Shown here: in pieces, positions 33,701 to 44,520 of the stretch
Numbering within the stretch: the stretch's first letter is position 1
Layout of the letters: each line of letters opens with the position of its first letter
Source of the DNA: Macrothele yani
Lineage: Eukaryota > Arthropoda > Arachnida > Araneae > Macrothelidae
Length of the DNA stretch: 64,000 bases
NCBI GenBank assembly: GCA_039090855.1
Contig: CM076991.1
Span: 74,155,349 to 74,219,348 of the forward strand
Reading direction: 5' to 3'
Translations under genes and position numbers: made by a program
The notes under the pieces: generated by a model
Told to the model about the DNA's origin: nothing
Seen by the model: the letters and a program-made list of their open reading frames with translations, nothing else
Databases searched by the model: none

Positions 33701-34318
33701 TCCTTACATTAAAGGTACTACCAATGAAATTAATAATATTTGTAAAAAGCATAACATTCAAATTGGAGGAAAAGTAAATACCATCAAAAATATGGTAATC
33801 AAAAATAATGAAAAAATAAAAATGTTAGAAAAAGCAGGTATTTACTCAATTCCTATTACTGAAAATCCTCCAATGGCTTATATAGGAAGTACCAAAAATA
33901 AGCTTAAACACAGATTAAAACAACACGTAAAAAATTGGCAAAAAAAGAAGAAAAAACAGCACTTATTCAATACTGTCTGGATAACCAAAAATATCCTAAA
34001 TTCGAAAATATAAAAATCATTAAAAGCTGTAAATCCGAAAAACACCTCAGAATAGCAGAGTCGGTAATGATTCAAAAAAATAGGGCAAAAGTTTGCAACC
34101 ACAATGACCCTAATATTTTGAGAAACAGCTGGAGAAATTTAATTAAAATTGAGCAAAAAAATGAAAAAGTTCGAAAAATGAGATCAGTGACCAACAAGAG
34201 ATGGCGCCACAATGCCCAAGAAGAAGCGATAGCCGATGACAGAAGCAGCCCGCGAGAACCACCGAAATGCCCAGCTGACACGGTCCATGCTAGTCGGAGC
34301 AAAACGTCCCCTCGATAA
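33701..34318 (+). pseudogene. PLE-C GIY-YIG domain fragment
   Basis: KAGIYSIPITENPPMAYIGS, TKNKLKHRLKQHVKNWQKK, then after a frameshift in a poly-A run KTALIQYCLDNQKYPKFENI and AKVCNHNDPNILRNSWRNL. GIY and YIG boxes and the Arg (HRLKQH) are visible. No RT part remains. Confidence 0.88.
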
Positions 34319-34350
34319 CGGTAATGGAGTATTACCGAAAGTACTAGAGT
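34306..34350 (+). ncRNA. Hammerhead-like motif, PLE-C right pLTR
   Basis: CTCGATAACGGTAATGG, a stem GGTAAT/ATTACC, CGAAAGTACTAGAG. Stem III AGTACT is palindromic and GAA is intact, but the core reads CGATAA rather than CTGATGA, so activity is doubtful. Confidence 0.4.
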
Positions 34351-34590
34351 TATAAAAAATTATGAAAGTAAATGAGGATGCAGCACAGGAAAAAAACTCA
34401 TTTAGTGACGAGGCCAAATAAATACCAACGGAAAAAAAAAAAAGAAGTGGACCCGTGACCAAATGAAAAACCCCCATGCCGCATCCACATAACGGAAATA
34501 ACAATTGAAAGCCAAGCCCCACGTGCGGTAAGTGTTCATCGAACTTTACCAACTAAAAGTGAAGTTCAAAAATGCAAATTGAAAGTTGTT

Positions 34591-35440
34591 GTTCTGTAAA
34601 GAGAAGATAAGCATTTCAAAAATTCCAACTAATATGTTTCTATTTTTGTTGTGAAAAACTATTAGGTCTGCTAAGTCTTCTGCTATAAAGTATATAAGTT
34701 GATCAATATTGATGTGAGTATGCATAGACACTATGTCTAAACTACCCATAATAGGATAATCTAATTTAGGAAGAAGTTCTAATTTTTCTTTTAACTGCAT
34801 TGCATTTTTTATCAAGTTAGGTGGCTCTTTTAAAAGATTCTGAAGGTGTGACTTTAAAAAGTAGTTTAGATTTGAAAGAATTGAGTTTTTTGAGTCAATT
34901 ATTGGTCTAATTGGTTTGTGTTCTTTATGTAGTTTGACTATTCCATATATTTGAGGTAAACTGTAATTTTGAGAATTGTTTCTAATTTTCTGGAAGCTGG
35001 TTTTTCTTCTTTTTTTTTTTTTTTTTTGAAGTGAAATAAGCTTTGAGACTTTTTTAATCAAATCTGGAAGTGGGTTTTTTTTTACTTCTTCATACATAGG
35101 CATTTTTAGTTCTTCTTCCATCTTTTCTTGATAATCTTTCTCATCCATAATAGTAATCAACTTACTTTTGTCTGTTTTCACAGCAACTACACTTTCATTT
35201 TTTCTGAAATATTAAAGAGCTTTTAATTGACTGTTCTCATAATTTTTTTGAGGTTTCTTTAACTTGCTTCTGGAATTTTATAAGGCTATTGTGGTAATCT
35301 TTTCTGAGGCGGTCTGCTTTAATTTGGTCTTCTTTTTCTAAAGTGCTGCAGATGCTTTCTAATTCAATTACCAATTTTTCTGCATTTATTTTTTCCTTGG
35401 GTAGATCGAAATTACTTCCTTTATTTATCACTTGTAACAA
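34591..35440 (-). pseudogene. PLE-B N-terminal and RT N-terminal part
   Basis: LLQVINKGSNFDLPKEKI (typical PLE RT N-terminus) lies at 35380-35440. After stops, TDKSKLITIMDEKDYQEKM, IYGIVKLHKEHKPIRPIID (the K-x-H-K-x-x-P block) and PIMGSLDIVSMHTHI (catalytic Asp) follow. The palm continues across the PLE-C insertion at 33357. Confidence 0.82.
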
Positions 35441-35599
35441 TTCTTGGCTAACTCCTGTAGCAGTTTTGTCCTTTACATGACTAAGAACTGCTGTTTCTTT
35501 GTTTTTACTGTAATAGTTTTTCTTAACACATTTCTTTTCTTTAAGGTTCAGCTTTTGAATTTTTTTCCTTTCAATGACATTTATATTGAAGACTATTTT

Positions 35600-36780
35600 A
35601 GTTGCAGTCCTTTTTTTAAATAATGCATTAATTTTCTGCTAGGGGGCGTAATGGTAAATCACGATTTTTCCAATATCTTCGCTTCTAAAAGTCCGATTTG
35701 AAACATTCTTCTTGCATCGGATACAGCTCTTCAGGAGGGGGGGGGGATGTTTTGCATATAAATTCTTATTTTTGGTAAAGAATGGTTTGGCCACCAGGGG
35801 GGCATAAGTGTTTATTTTTGCTTTTGATGCATTTGCAACAAAATCTGAACTGAAAACTCGATTGAAAAAATTCCTCTGTGGACCAATACCGCTCACCTGA
35901 AAACTTTTTGAGAATACCCCCTGCTTAAAATAGTGCATAATTTTTCTGCCAGGGGCATACACATATATCTTATTTTTGTTCATATCTCTGTTTCTAGGAG
36001 TCTGATTTGAAAAATTATTTCTTTGTTGGAGAACATTTTTGGTGCGAAATGTTTCTCAAATAATTTTAAACATTTCTTAATGCACAAGTACGCCACTAGA
36101 GTTCATAAGTTCACATTTCCGTTTACAGCAATATCTGCGGGACTAAAAACCCGATTGAAAAATATTCTTTTTCGATCAGATACTCTTGTGTGTGTATTTT
36201 CTTCCCAAAATAATGCACAATTTCGCCTCTAGAAGGCACAAATATTTAATCTATTTTTCTCACTATCTATACTTCTAAATGTCCGATTTAAAAATTTATT
36301 TTAACAGATAGATACCATTTACTTTATGGAACTCTTTAGGTTTGTATTTGAGGAGGTTTGTGGTTAACAATTCTGTCACTAGGTAGTGTCCGTGTACTTC
36401 CATTTGCAGCCTGTCTATGTCTCTAAAACCCCTATTGATCATTTTTTTCCCTCTATGCCATTCGCTGTAATAAAGATCGAGAGTGAATAAGATTTTTGCT
36501 ACAATAAGAAGATCCTCTTCAAATAATGCACAACTTTTCTCCTAGGGGATGTAAAGGTCAAAACATTTTTCTTGCTATCTCTGCTCCTGGGAGACGTATT
36601 TGAAAAGTTATTTTTCCTTAGCATAGCTTTTGCTATGAAAAATACTTTTTGCCTGTCTTCAACTTTTCCATTATGCAAAGTTCTTCCGCTAAAAGGCATA
36701 GAGTTATATCGTGTTTCCCTCTATATCTCTTCTTTTAACTGTTCAATTTGAAAATCTTTTTGACTCTAATACCTTCCTTC
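35600..36780 (+). repeat. CTCF-like-box module array, copy 3
   Basis: Boxes lie near 35637 (A), 35788 (B, TGGCCACCAGGGGGG), 35947 (C), 36091 (D), 36226 (E), 36374 (F), 36538 and 36690. They repeat the order of the first array, so the whole A-to-F block is a dispersed element rather than a local satellite. It ends in a T run at 36795-36820. Confidence 0.82.
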
Positions 36781-36795
36781 TGCTACGGGAAAGGT

Positions 36796-36820
<25 letters not shown>

Positions 36821-36827
<7 letters not shown>

Positions 36828-38875
36828 TGTTAATTTTTCTAACATACTTTTTAGCCACTGGTGGAAGTAAGTAGCTGATGTTTTATAAATACCTGATTTT
36901 TTTTGTTGTTGTTGTTTGTTTGACCTTTACTGAAATTTGATAATGAATGCTTTCTATAAAAATTTGACATAAAACCAGATTGCTTTCTAATATCAGAAAC
37001 ATAAATCTCGTTGTTTCTTAGTATTTTCTGAGCTAAGTAATCACTTTGCATCTTCTATAATTAGTTTTCTAAAAATGCCCAGTTAAATTGCCTTGATCAC
37101 TAATGAATGCACTCGTACACAGCCCTTGAATTTAAGGTTTTCTTGTTATTCTCTGTCATTTCATGTTGGAGATTTTTGTGCATACTTTGTTTGCTGGTGA
37201 GTACAAATTTAAAACATAGCTACAGCATCAATATTGTGTTGAAAAGTCCTTCCTTAAATAAAATGTAACACAAATACTTGCTCCCATGATTCGGTGTTTA
37301 AGAAATAACAATCTCTTTGGTCCTTTGAAAAAGTTCCAAATATTTCACCTTTTGTTACCCTTAAATTTACAATGTAAGCATTATTTCGGAATAATTAAAT
37401 ATAAATAGTTTTTTATGTATTGACATATATATATTGGTACATGAAAGCATTTCAAGAGTAATGCCACATAGCTATGTATTTTTGAGTTTTATGTTGTTGT
37501 TTTTTAATTCTGTAATTTGCTTCATTAATTGAACTAAAGCCATAGTAGAAAAATATTTTTTTCTCAAAATCAGTGTAGTGTACTGAATATAAAAATTTAG
37601 TAGATATTAAACATGGTCACATTTTCAGTGACAGTTTTGGCATTTCAGTATTTATCTGTGATTCTAAGTTTCTGATTAGCTGCAGCAGACATCATTTTTA
37701 ACATTCTGCATTCTATATTAAGTTTGCCAAAGCATGTAGGAAGAAAGTTGTTTGTTGTAGGTTACAGGTTGAACAGGCCCATGGTTTCACTATATTTTAA
37801 GTAAGAGCGTTTGGATTGTACGTCCTGGAAAAAAATCCAAAAGTCCTGGAAATGTCCTGGAATTTTGTGATTGAAAAAGCGTAGAACCATGTATATGTCA
37901 GTAATCTCAGTTCATGTTTTTTGCTTTTCCATTACTTATTTTCCTCACTTCAAAGACATTATCTTTGAGCTAATCTTGACAGTACAATAGTAATTATATT
38001 TCTTCTCTGAGTGCTATCTCCACTATAGTAAACCTTAAAATCACCAATTTGCCAAGTATTCTGTTCTTCAAAGGTCTTCAGACTGCAAGTAGAGATGCCT
38101 CAGAAATGGCCATGTATTTACATATAAATGTAACATCTGTTTGACTATATTCAGATTTGTTTCTTTAAATTCACTTGTCCTTGGCAAGTTGTCTCTTGCA
38201 CATTTATCACAGAGGCAGGACAATGTATTTGCACATCATAAATGGAATACATACACTAGCCTTTTCATTCTTCTGTAGATATGCATCTCATAAATGTAGC
38301 AAGGTTTTTCTGTCAGAAAGAAATTGTTGTAAATATTATGACATGCATGTTCAGGTTGCAATGGAAAACTCATAAATTTTTTTTTATGTAGGTACTACCT
38401 GATTGTGATGTATCATGAAAATTGTCATAATTTTCAAAGTGTGTGTGGTTATATAAAGAGCATTATTTTTAACCTACAACTGTCATTGCCATCCATGTAG
38501 AGAGTAGGGTAAGTCCTCTACATTGATAAATTATTGTCACCAGCATTTCAGTGCCAAAATCACCTTAATTTTTTCTGTCTTATGTGATTATACCAGTAAT
38601 TCTTACAGAGATATTGAACACACTTGATGTTATTCTTATTCATTGCAGTAAAAAAAAAATTTCAGTGGTTCTAATGAACACAATCACTGGCATATGTTTT
38701 ATGTTTTGGTGGTGACTGATAGGTGCCAACACTTTCATTTACTATCTTTCCCTTTTCATAAATTCACTATATTGATTTTTTGTGTATTTTCTATTGTCAT
38801 ACTACTAATTAATTTCCATTTCCTTGCTTCATACTTTTTTCCCTTGTATTTTTTATTTGCAGCAAGTTTGTTTTC
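36821..38875. other. Mostly unique AT-rich DNA, no recognised gene
   Basis: About 2 kb without a supported ORF. A short CCTGGAA-type repeat fragment lies at 37817-37880 (GTCCTGGAAATGTCCTGGAA). It could be intron or intergenic sequence of the gene suggested by the exon at 38880. Confidence 0.45.
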
Positions 38876-38879
38876 TAGA

Positions 38880-39020
38880 ATGACTTGGGTTCATATTAAC
38901 TTAGAAGAAAATGGCAACTTGCTTCGTCGAGAATTTAATTCCTTCCTTCAACGTCTTCTAAGCAACATTACTGAAAGAAGAGATCAGGAGGAACTTAGTA
39001 TTATGAACCAACATAATTGA
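38880..39020 (+). CDS. Possible host terminal exon
   Basis: A polypyrimidine tract and TTTATTTGCAG precede an open frame reading MTWVHINLEENGNLLRREF, NSFLQRLLSNITERRDQEE and LSIMNQHN before TGA. The residues look protein-like, not repeat-derived, and the surrounding 2 kb lacks transposons. I do not recognise the protein. It could be the last exon of a plus-strand gene. Confidence 0.3.
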   Translation: MTWVHINLEENGNLLRREFNSFLQRLLSNITERRDQEELSIMNQHN

Positions 39021-39460
39021 GCATCCATTCACCAATCTTTGTGCAAAAGTTTAAACTTTTAAAATTACACAAACTTTTCTGTGCTCGTTCTTCAGTTACT
39101 ATATATCATGAATATATGTCCTAACTGTAAGATATTTTCCTTACGTAAATATAACTTAAAATGTGTTTTCACATCATGCACATTTATTTTATTAAAAACA
39201 ACTGTGAGAAATACCATCTTTCTTATCATTTCTATTGATAACCATTCTTAACAGCAACTGGAAATGCATATTCCTGTTTGTTTTTTTTCCTTAAAGTCAC
39301 TAAGTAATGGCCATCAAAAAATATATATACCACAGGGCTTGGTATTTTTATTTCTAATTCCTTGGGGACATGGCATCAATCAAAAGTTAGGTCATTGGAA
39401 GCCCCCAAAACCATGAAAAATTACTTTTCCAAATTTTCCTTGTAATACAAAATTCTTGTT
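39021..39460. other. Intergenic or 3' UTR-like, nothing recognised
   Basis: An AT-rich stretch with ATTAAA-like signals (39190). No element ends are seen. Confidence 0.4.
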
Positions 39461-39463
39461 CAA

Positions 39464-39655
39464 CTGCCCCAGTGATGCAGTGGTCTAACTAAGCACTGCC
39501 TTCTGACCATTCATCCAAGTGGCCCAGGCCAGCACTTGTTCTCTCCCTTTCCTGGAACCAGTGGCCCAAAATTAAATTAGTAATGGGTGAATGCTTATAG
39601 CCCAGGATGTTGCTGGCAGTAGTTGTTAAACCCCCAGACAAACAAATAAAAATCC
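39464..39655 (+). mobile_element. Old, diverged tRNA-derived SINE
   Basis: GCCCCAGTGATGCAGTGGTC, TTCTGACCATTCATCC, CTGGAACCAGTGGCCC, GCTTATAGCCCA and GTTGTTAAACC align with the younger SINEs. The B-box region is deleted. Confidence 0.75.
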
Positions 39656-39657
39656 CT

Positions 39658-39701
39658 TGAAAGATATGCTACAAGCATCTATGCTTGTAGCATATCTTTC
39701 A
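39658..39701. repeat. Perfect 20-bp-stem hairpin
   Basis: TGAAAGATATGCTACAAGCA (39658-39677), a TCTA loop, and the exact reverse complement (39682-39701). It lies just upstream of Tc1 element D. It may be a fold-back junction scar or a small hairpin RNA. No evidence of expression is visible. Confidence 0.75.
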
Positions 39702-39726
39702 ACAAAATACACTACCTGGCCAAATA

Positions 39727-41134
39727 CACTGCTGGCCACCCAAAATGCAACACCAAGAAGGAAGCATTCAATTGGCCTGAAATTCGCAGCATGCGTCGCC
39801 CGCGAGAGGACATGCAAACGATTAGCATTGCAGGGCATATGCAAATCGTGTGCGCCCGGCACCCCACCGAAGAGAAGTATACGAAGGGTGCACAGAAGGC
39901 GGGGTGTAAGTAGTGGAAGTGTGTTGTGCTGCCGTACCTGTGCGTGGGAAGCTTTCTGATGCCTCGTCGCAGAATACGGCAGTCATTCCAGCATGTTTCG
40001 AAGTTCGACAGAGGACGAATAGTGGCTTATCGCAACAGCGGTTTATCGTACCGAGACATTGGCGCCCGTGTGGGATGACATCCAACCACAGTGAGGCTAG
40101 TATAGATTCGGTGGGTGCAGGAGGGACGAACCAACATGAGCGATTGCCGCAGCCGCTGCACACCGCCAAACGAGAGGACCGGCATGTTGTGCGGCGGGCA
40201 TTGACGGCTCGCACCGCCACATCATGAACGTTAGCGCAGGAATTAGGGTGTGTTGTGCAACAACCTGTGTCAGCACGTACCGTTTGACGTCGTTTGCAGG
40301 AATGGGGACTTGTCGCACGGTGCCCATTGCTTCGATTACCATTGACGTTACACCACCGGAGAGTGCGGTGGCAGTGGGCCGTTGAACGCCTCACCTGGAC
40401 TACGGAATGGTACGATATTGTCTTCTCCGACGAATCCCGCTTCTGCCTGCAACACCACGATGGTCGGATCCGCGTGTGGCTGCACTGCGGCGGGAGACTG
40501 TATGACGCCTGCATTATGCATCGCCATACCGGTCCATCACCTGGCGTTATGGTTTCGGGCGCAATTGGATATGACACCCTCACCCCTCTGGTGGTACGCA
40601 TCACCGGTACACTCCACAGCCACCGCTACATCTCCGACGTTTTGGAGCCTGTAGTCCTCCCCTACCTGCAGGACCTGCCAGCGGAGACATTTCAACAGGA
40701 CAATGCGCGCCCACACGTGGCACACATCGTACAACAATTCTTCACGGCCCACCAGGTGTCACTGCTGCCGTGGCCCGCCTGTTCTCCCGATATGTTGCCC
40801 ATCGAACTCGTCTGGTCGCTGATCGGCAACCGAGTGGCCCGGCAAGCACCACCTGCGACTACGCCTGATGAACTATGGCAACGTATGGAAGCAGCCTTGA
40901 CCAACATACCCCAAGCACACATCCAAAGCCTCTTTCGTTCGATGCCGCGGCATGTAGCTGCCATTATTGCCAGCCATGGGGGCCACACAAACTGTTGATG
41001 TCTGCGTGTTCCGCCAATCCCACAGGCCTGTAAGCTCAATGGTTTCATTATTGTATCAGTTGTTATGTGTCCAGTAAATCTGGCTTTGCTATCTCGCGTC
41101 CTTCTTGGTGTTGCATTTTGGGTGGCCAGCAGTG
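39727..41134 (+). mobile_element. Tc1-like DNA transposon D, complete ends
   Basis: Perfect 36-bp TIRs (39727-39762 and 41099-41134; CACTGCTGGCCACCC start) with TA duplications at 39725-39726 and 41135-41136. The element is 1408 bp. Its GC content is visibly higher than the surroundings. Perfect TIRs imply young age, yet the transposase is broken. Confidence 0.96.
39959..40998 (+). pseudogene. Tc1 transposase D (DD34E), multiple stops
   Basis: Begins MPRRRIRQSFQHVSKFDRGR and YRNSGLSYRDIGARVG (HTH), then TGA at about 40076, further stops, and a frameshift near 40190. From 40294 a clean 234-codon frame gives FSDESRF (first Asp), TFQQDNARPHVAH (second Asp) and SPDMLPIELVW (Glu, DD34E spacing). 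It ends GHTNC at 40998. The catalytic half is intact but the DNA-binding half is not. Confidence 0.93.
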
Positions 41135-41267
41135 TATCTTCTGAGCTTTGATTTTATGTCTAAATGTCCTCCCTGGAACTCTAAAAGCCTTGAGTAATCT
41201 AGGTTAAACAATTTCTTTGCAATGCAATACCATTACTCAAAAAAATGGATTCTTGTTTATTTTATTT

Positions 41268-41448
41268 TCAGAAAAGGTACAAGGGTCTTTTGTTTCATAT
41301 TCGTGGCATACTTCACTTTGATCCTGGGTCAAATGTTCTCTCCATGCAACACGAGAAAGCGAAACAATGTTTTATGCTCTCATTTTTTTCTGCAAAAAAC
41401 TCACATCTGGGAATGCAGATAGTTGTGTTGTTTGTTGAAAGTCACTAG
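41268..41448 (+). CDS. Possible host exon
   Basis: A TTTATTTTCAG acceptor is followed by an open frame KRYKGLLFHIRGILHFDPGS and NVLSMQHEKAKQCF. Composition is protein-like and no transposon match is seen. Not recognised. It may be exon or chance. Confidence 0.25.
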
Positions 41449-41751
41449 TGGGCATCATATCTTGTTTCATATCCAGTTCCTCACAAACTGGAAATTGTAT
41501 TGTGTTAAAATTTTATCATAGTTCAAAAAATGCATTGCTGAAACATTTGAAGCTATGAAAAATATCTGTATCAAATGTTTTCCCCACAATGAAGTAGTGT
41601 TTTTTGTGAAAGTGGGTTGCTGTGGAGTTCTCTTGAATATACCTTACATCTTCTTGGTAGAAGTTAAAATATTGACTAAACATAATAAAACACAAATGTA
41701 GCACACATACACTACATGTAATAAAACTTTACTGCTAAAACACACACTACA

Positions 41752-41796
41752 TAAGATCTTTCGAGGATCACAATGTCCCCATCCTCAGATGTAACA
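41752..41796 (-). ncRNA. Hammerhead-like pLTR motif, PLE-D left
   Basis: The minus strand reads CATCTGAGGATGGGGAC, then ATCCTCGAAAGATCTTATG. CTGAGGA, GAA and palindromic AGATCT are present, but GAGGAT can pair with ATCCTC, so a standard stem II is not evident. Probably a diverged ribozyme. Confidence 0.35.
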
Positions 41797-41831
41797 TTCA
41801 TGAACAAGACCAAGATATATCGCAACGCCAT

Positions 41832-42960
41832 CTAGGATTTACACAATGCATTTAAAATAAAATCCTGAAAATTTTCAAATAATGGTTTAGATATGACCTT
41901 AGGGACATAATCATTACAGCAACGAGATCCGAAAGATTTAATATATAGGCTCTCCATAAATAATAACAGCGAGAGTTTACCTGGAGAGTTTATAATGGAT
42001 ACCTCATTCCACTTTGGAACATGAGAACCGATCACAACTAGACGAGACATGGTGGTTGTTAACTTACCATTATGAATATCATATTTATGCTCCTAGACTC
42101 TGGTACTCAAGTTCCTTTTTGTAGAACCAATACACACAGTATCATTAGTCTCTGGGACAACGGCTTGTAGAGGTGTGATATATACGCCGTATCTGATATG
42201 TGGAGGCACCATATCCTGATCCTTCTTGATTAAGGCACAAATATTTCTAGATGTGAGGCCAAAGTCAATATTGTATGGTTTGCACTTATTTCTTAGTACA
42301 TTAACAATCATGATCCCACAAAACGGGGTTTACTTACGCCTCTAGAGAGAGTCGAAACATTACACTTCTTAATTTGCCGGAGCAAGCGATCCACCACCTA
42401 GGCTTCATATCCATAATGACAGACAATTTGTTTTGGCTTGACCAGTTCCAAAGGTCATAATCTAGGGTTGAACGAGTGTGAAAATGCTCTATGTAATAAA
42501 AAACGAATTGCCGCAAATTTGTAATTAATCGGGTGATAAGACAAGAAGAGTATAATTTTAACACTGAAAGATGCTTTTCTGAAATTGGAAAACTGCAAAT
42601 GGTTCAAGGGGTCCATTCCAAAATGAAATCCAAAAAAGGTAATCTCCAGTTTTGTTCACTTTCGAGGGTGAAATTGATGGACGGAACTTTTGAGGAACAA
42701 TTATCAGAAAATAAAACTAGATCTGAAACAGAATAGGACCAAAACAGCAAAATGTCATGAGGGTAAACCGATAAAATGTCCTCCTCCAAAGACTGCATCA
42801 AGATCTCCGCAAGTATGGGGGGAGAGGGGGAGCGTATAGGCACCCCATTCTCCTGATGGTAGATAGTGTCATTAAACTTAAAATAGGATCTTGTTTGAAC
42901 AAGTTGCAATGCAGTAAGCACGGCCTGAACCTCCAGTGGTGGAACGTCGGCTGCTTACAG
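41832..42960 (-). pseudogene. PLE-D RT (3' half) and GIY-YIG, minus copy
   Basis: RT pieces: FNDTIYHQENGVPIRSPSPP (MGSPLSP degraded), HDILLFWSYS (YVDD lost) and RLPFLDFILEWTP. Then RYGVYITPLQ, TVCIGSTKRNLSTRV, a stop in place of Trp before EHKYDI, and LLLFMESLYIKSFG with the catalytic Glu. It is heavily frameshifted. Confidence 0.87.
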
Positions 42961-42984
42961 TTTGGACTCAATAATTCCATGAAC

Positions 42985-43383
42985 AAGTGACACCTGGTGG
43001 ATATGGTGCCTCCACATACCAGATATGGCGTATATACCACACCTCTACAAGCCGTTGTCCCAGAGACTAATGATACTGTGTGTATTGGTTCTACAAAAAG
43101 GAACTTGAGTACCAGAGTCTGGGAGCATAAATATGATATTTGTAATGGTAAGTTAACAACCGCCATGTCTTGTCTAGTTGCGACCGGTTCTCATGTTCCA
43201 AAGTGGAATGAGGTGTCCATTATAAACTCTCCATGTAAGCTCTCGCTGTTATTATTTATAGAAAGCCTATATATTACATCTTTTGGATCTTGTTGCTGTA
43301 ATGATTATGACCCTAAGGTCATGTCTAAACCATTATTTGAACATTTTCAGGGTTTTATTTTAAATGCATTGTGTAAATCCTAA
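42985..43383 (+). pseudogene. PLE-D GIY-YIG domain, plus copy
   Basis: One open frame: DMVPPHTRYGVYTTPLQAVV, TVCIGSTKRNLSTRVWEHKY, LLLFIESLYITSFG, ending NALCKS. GIY (as GVY), IG, Arg and Glu positions are kept. The RT part is missing because the copy is truncated at the head-to-head junction. Confidence 0.88.
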
Positions 43384-43468
43384 ATGGCATGGCGATATTG
43401 TTGGATTCTGACGATGGTGCGGTATATATATATAAAAAAAAAATGTTCTTAATTTTTTGCTCATGAAT

Positions 43469-43513
43469 GTTACATCTGAGGATGGTGACGTTGTAATCCT
43501 CGAAAGATCTCAT
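43469..43513 (+). ncRNA. Hammerhead-like pLTR motif, PLE-D right
   Basis: CATCTGAGGATGGTGACG, then AATCCTCGAAAGATCTC, with the same caveat as the left copy. Confidence 0.35.
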
Positions 43514-43613
43514 GTGGTGTGCTGTTTTAGCAGTAAAGTTTTATTACATGTAGTGTATGTGTGCTACATTTGTGTTTAATCGTGTTTAGTCGATATTTAA
43601 CTTCTACCGTTTT

Positions 43614-44150
43614 TAGCACGAATTATCTTGCATCACTTACTACATCTTGTTTTTTTTTTGTTTTTTATGTGCAACATCTTTACTGGTTATACCCCAAATT
43701 TTGTAACCACGTAAACATCGTACTTGTGTGCATTGGAAAAGCATTATGGAAATGACATCACTCTTCAGTTCCTTAAAAAGGGTAAAATTGCTGCTTGGTG
43801 CACGTGATGGTGACATCATCCATTTCTAACTCAGTCCAGGCCCCAGTCACAGCATGACTGCGGTTTGTGATTATCTTAGTTTTTATCAGTCTGATTTTAG
43901 AAATTTAAACACTGATGTATTTAGAATTTAATAATAATAATAATAATAATAAATTTTATTCTTGCTGTTACATGTAGAATTTGTGAATATACATCAACAT
44001 TTTGTATTATAGAGAACAGCAAGGGAGAATCGGGGAAAAGGCCTCGGAGAGTCGTGTCAAAAGCCCTGATTTCCCAAATACATAGACAAGCAAGCACAGG
44101 TTCATCAAACACAGCAGTAATGTTAAGTGTTAGTTTTATTATAAATAATC
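43614..44150. other. No gene; ATT/AAT microsatellites
   Basis: AAT repeats at 43928-43953 and an ATT-rich tract at 44155-44170 bound a non-coding stretch. Confidence 0.5.
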
Positions 44151-44159
44151 TGTTTATTA

Positions 44160-44512
44160 TTATTATTTTTTAATTTAACTTAACAAGTATTTTTTTAGTT
44201 TATTTTTGAATAAATTTAGGTTAATTATTATGGTCAACTTGACAGGTAGTGCATTCCAAAATTCAGGAACAGCATAATTTAAATTTTCATCATGAGAGCT
44301 TTTGGATATATGGGTCTTAATAATGATCAGTGTCTCATTTCATAGTTATAAGTATGAAAATTCAATTCAATGATATCTGTGTATAAAGTTTGTTTTATAT
44401 TTTGGAACATTAGTTTACCAATATTGAAATCAAATAATTCTTTAACAGATAAAATTCCATAATTGTTAGGGTTGATATGAATATGGTGAGAAGTGAAAAG
44501 TGAGAAATTGGT
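44160..44512 (-). pseudogene. LINE C-terminus segment
   Basis: HTNFSLFTSHHIHINPNNYG, then ILSVKELFDFNIGKL and MFQNIKQTLYTDIIE match the extreme C-terminus of CR1/L2-type ORF2 (NYG ... IWN region). Confidence 0.65.
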
Positions 44513-44520
44513 ATGAAAAG

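Larger units (their letters stand above)
33374..34574 (+). mobile_element. 5'-truncated PLE-C with inverted pseudo-LTRs, nested in PLE-B
   Basis: A 1201-bp insertion with a 16-bp target duplication. A minus-orientation pLTR (about 33416-33700) is joined directly to a plus-oriented, 5'-truncated body (33701-34318), followed by the plus pLTR (about 34290-34574). The two pLTRs form near-perfect inverted repeats of about 280 bp (CCGCACGTGGGGCTTGGC in both). Confidence 0.88.
32245..35595 (-). mobile_element. Penelope-like element PLE-B (split by PLE-C)
   Basis: A minus-strand PLE from N-terminus (about 35590) to hammerhead (32255-32292), inserted between module-repeat sequence on both sides. It is interrupted at 33374-34574 by PLE-C with a 16-bp duplication CAAATTGAAAGTTGTT (33358-33373 and 34575-34590). 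A second copy of its 3' end is at 53715-54165. Confidence 0.85.
41655..43610. mobile_element. Inverted Penelope-like dimer (PLE-D)
   Basis: The minus-strand copy (41655-42960) and the shorter plus-strand copy (42990-43610) lie head to head. They share the GIY-YIG domain and about 230 bp of pseudo-LTR (GTAGTGTATGTGTGCTACAT in the plus copy, its complement at 41699). Inverted similarity extends to TAGAAGTTAAAATATTGACT at 41657 against the complement near 43609. Confidence 0.85.

Noticed and set aside
39822..40604. 260-codon minus-strand frame
   Set aside because: Antisense shadow of the GC-rich Tc1 transposase; no recognisable domain.
41752..43513. PLE-D motifs as confident hammerheads
   Set aside because: GAGGAT of the core pairs with ATCCTC, leaving no normal stem II, so they are listed only with low confidence.
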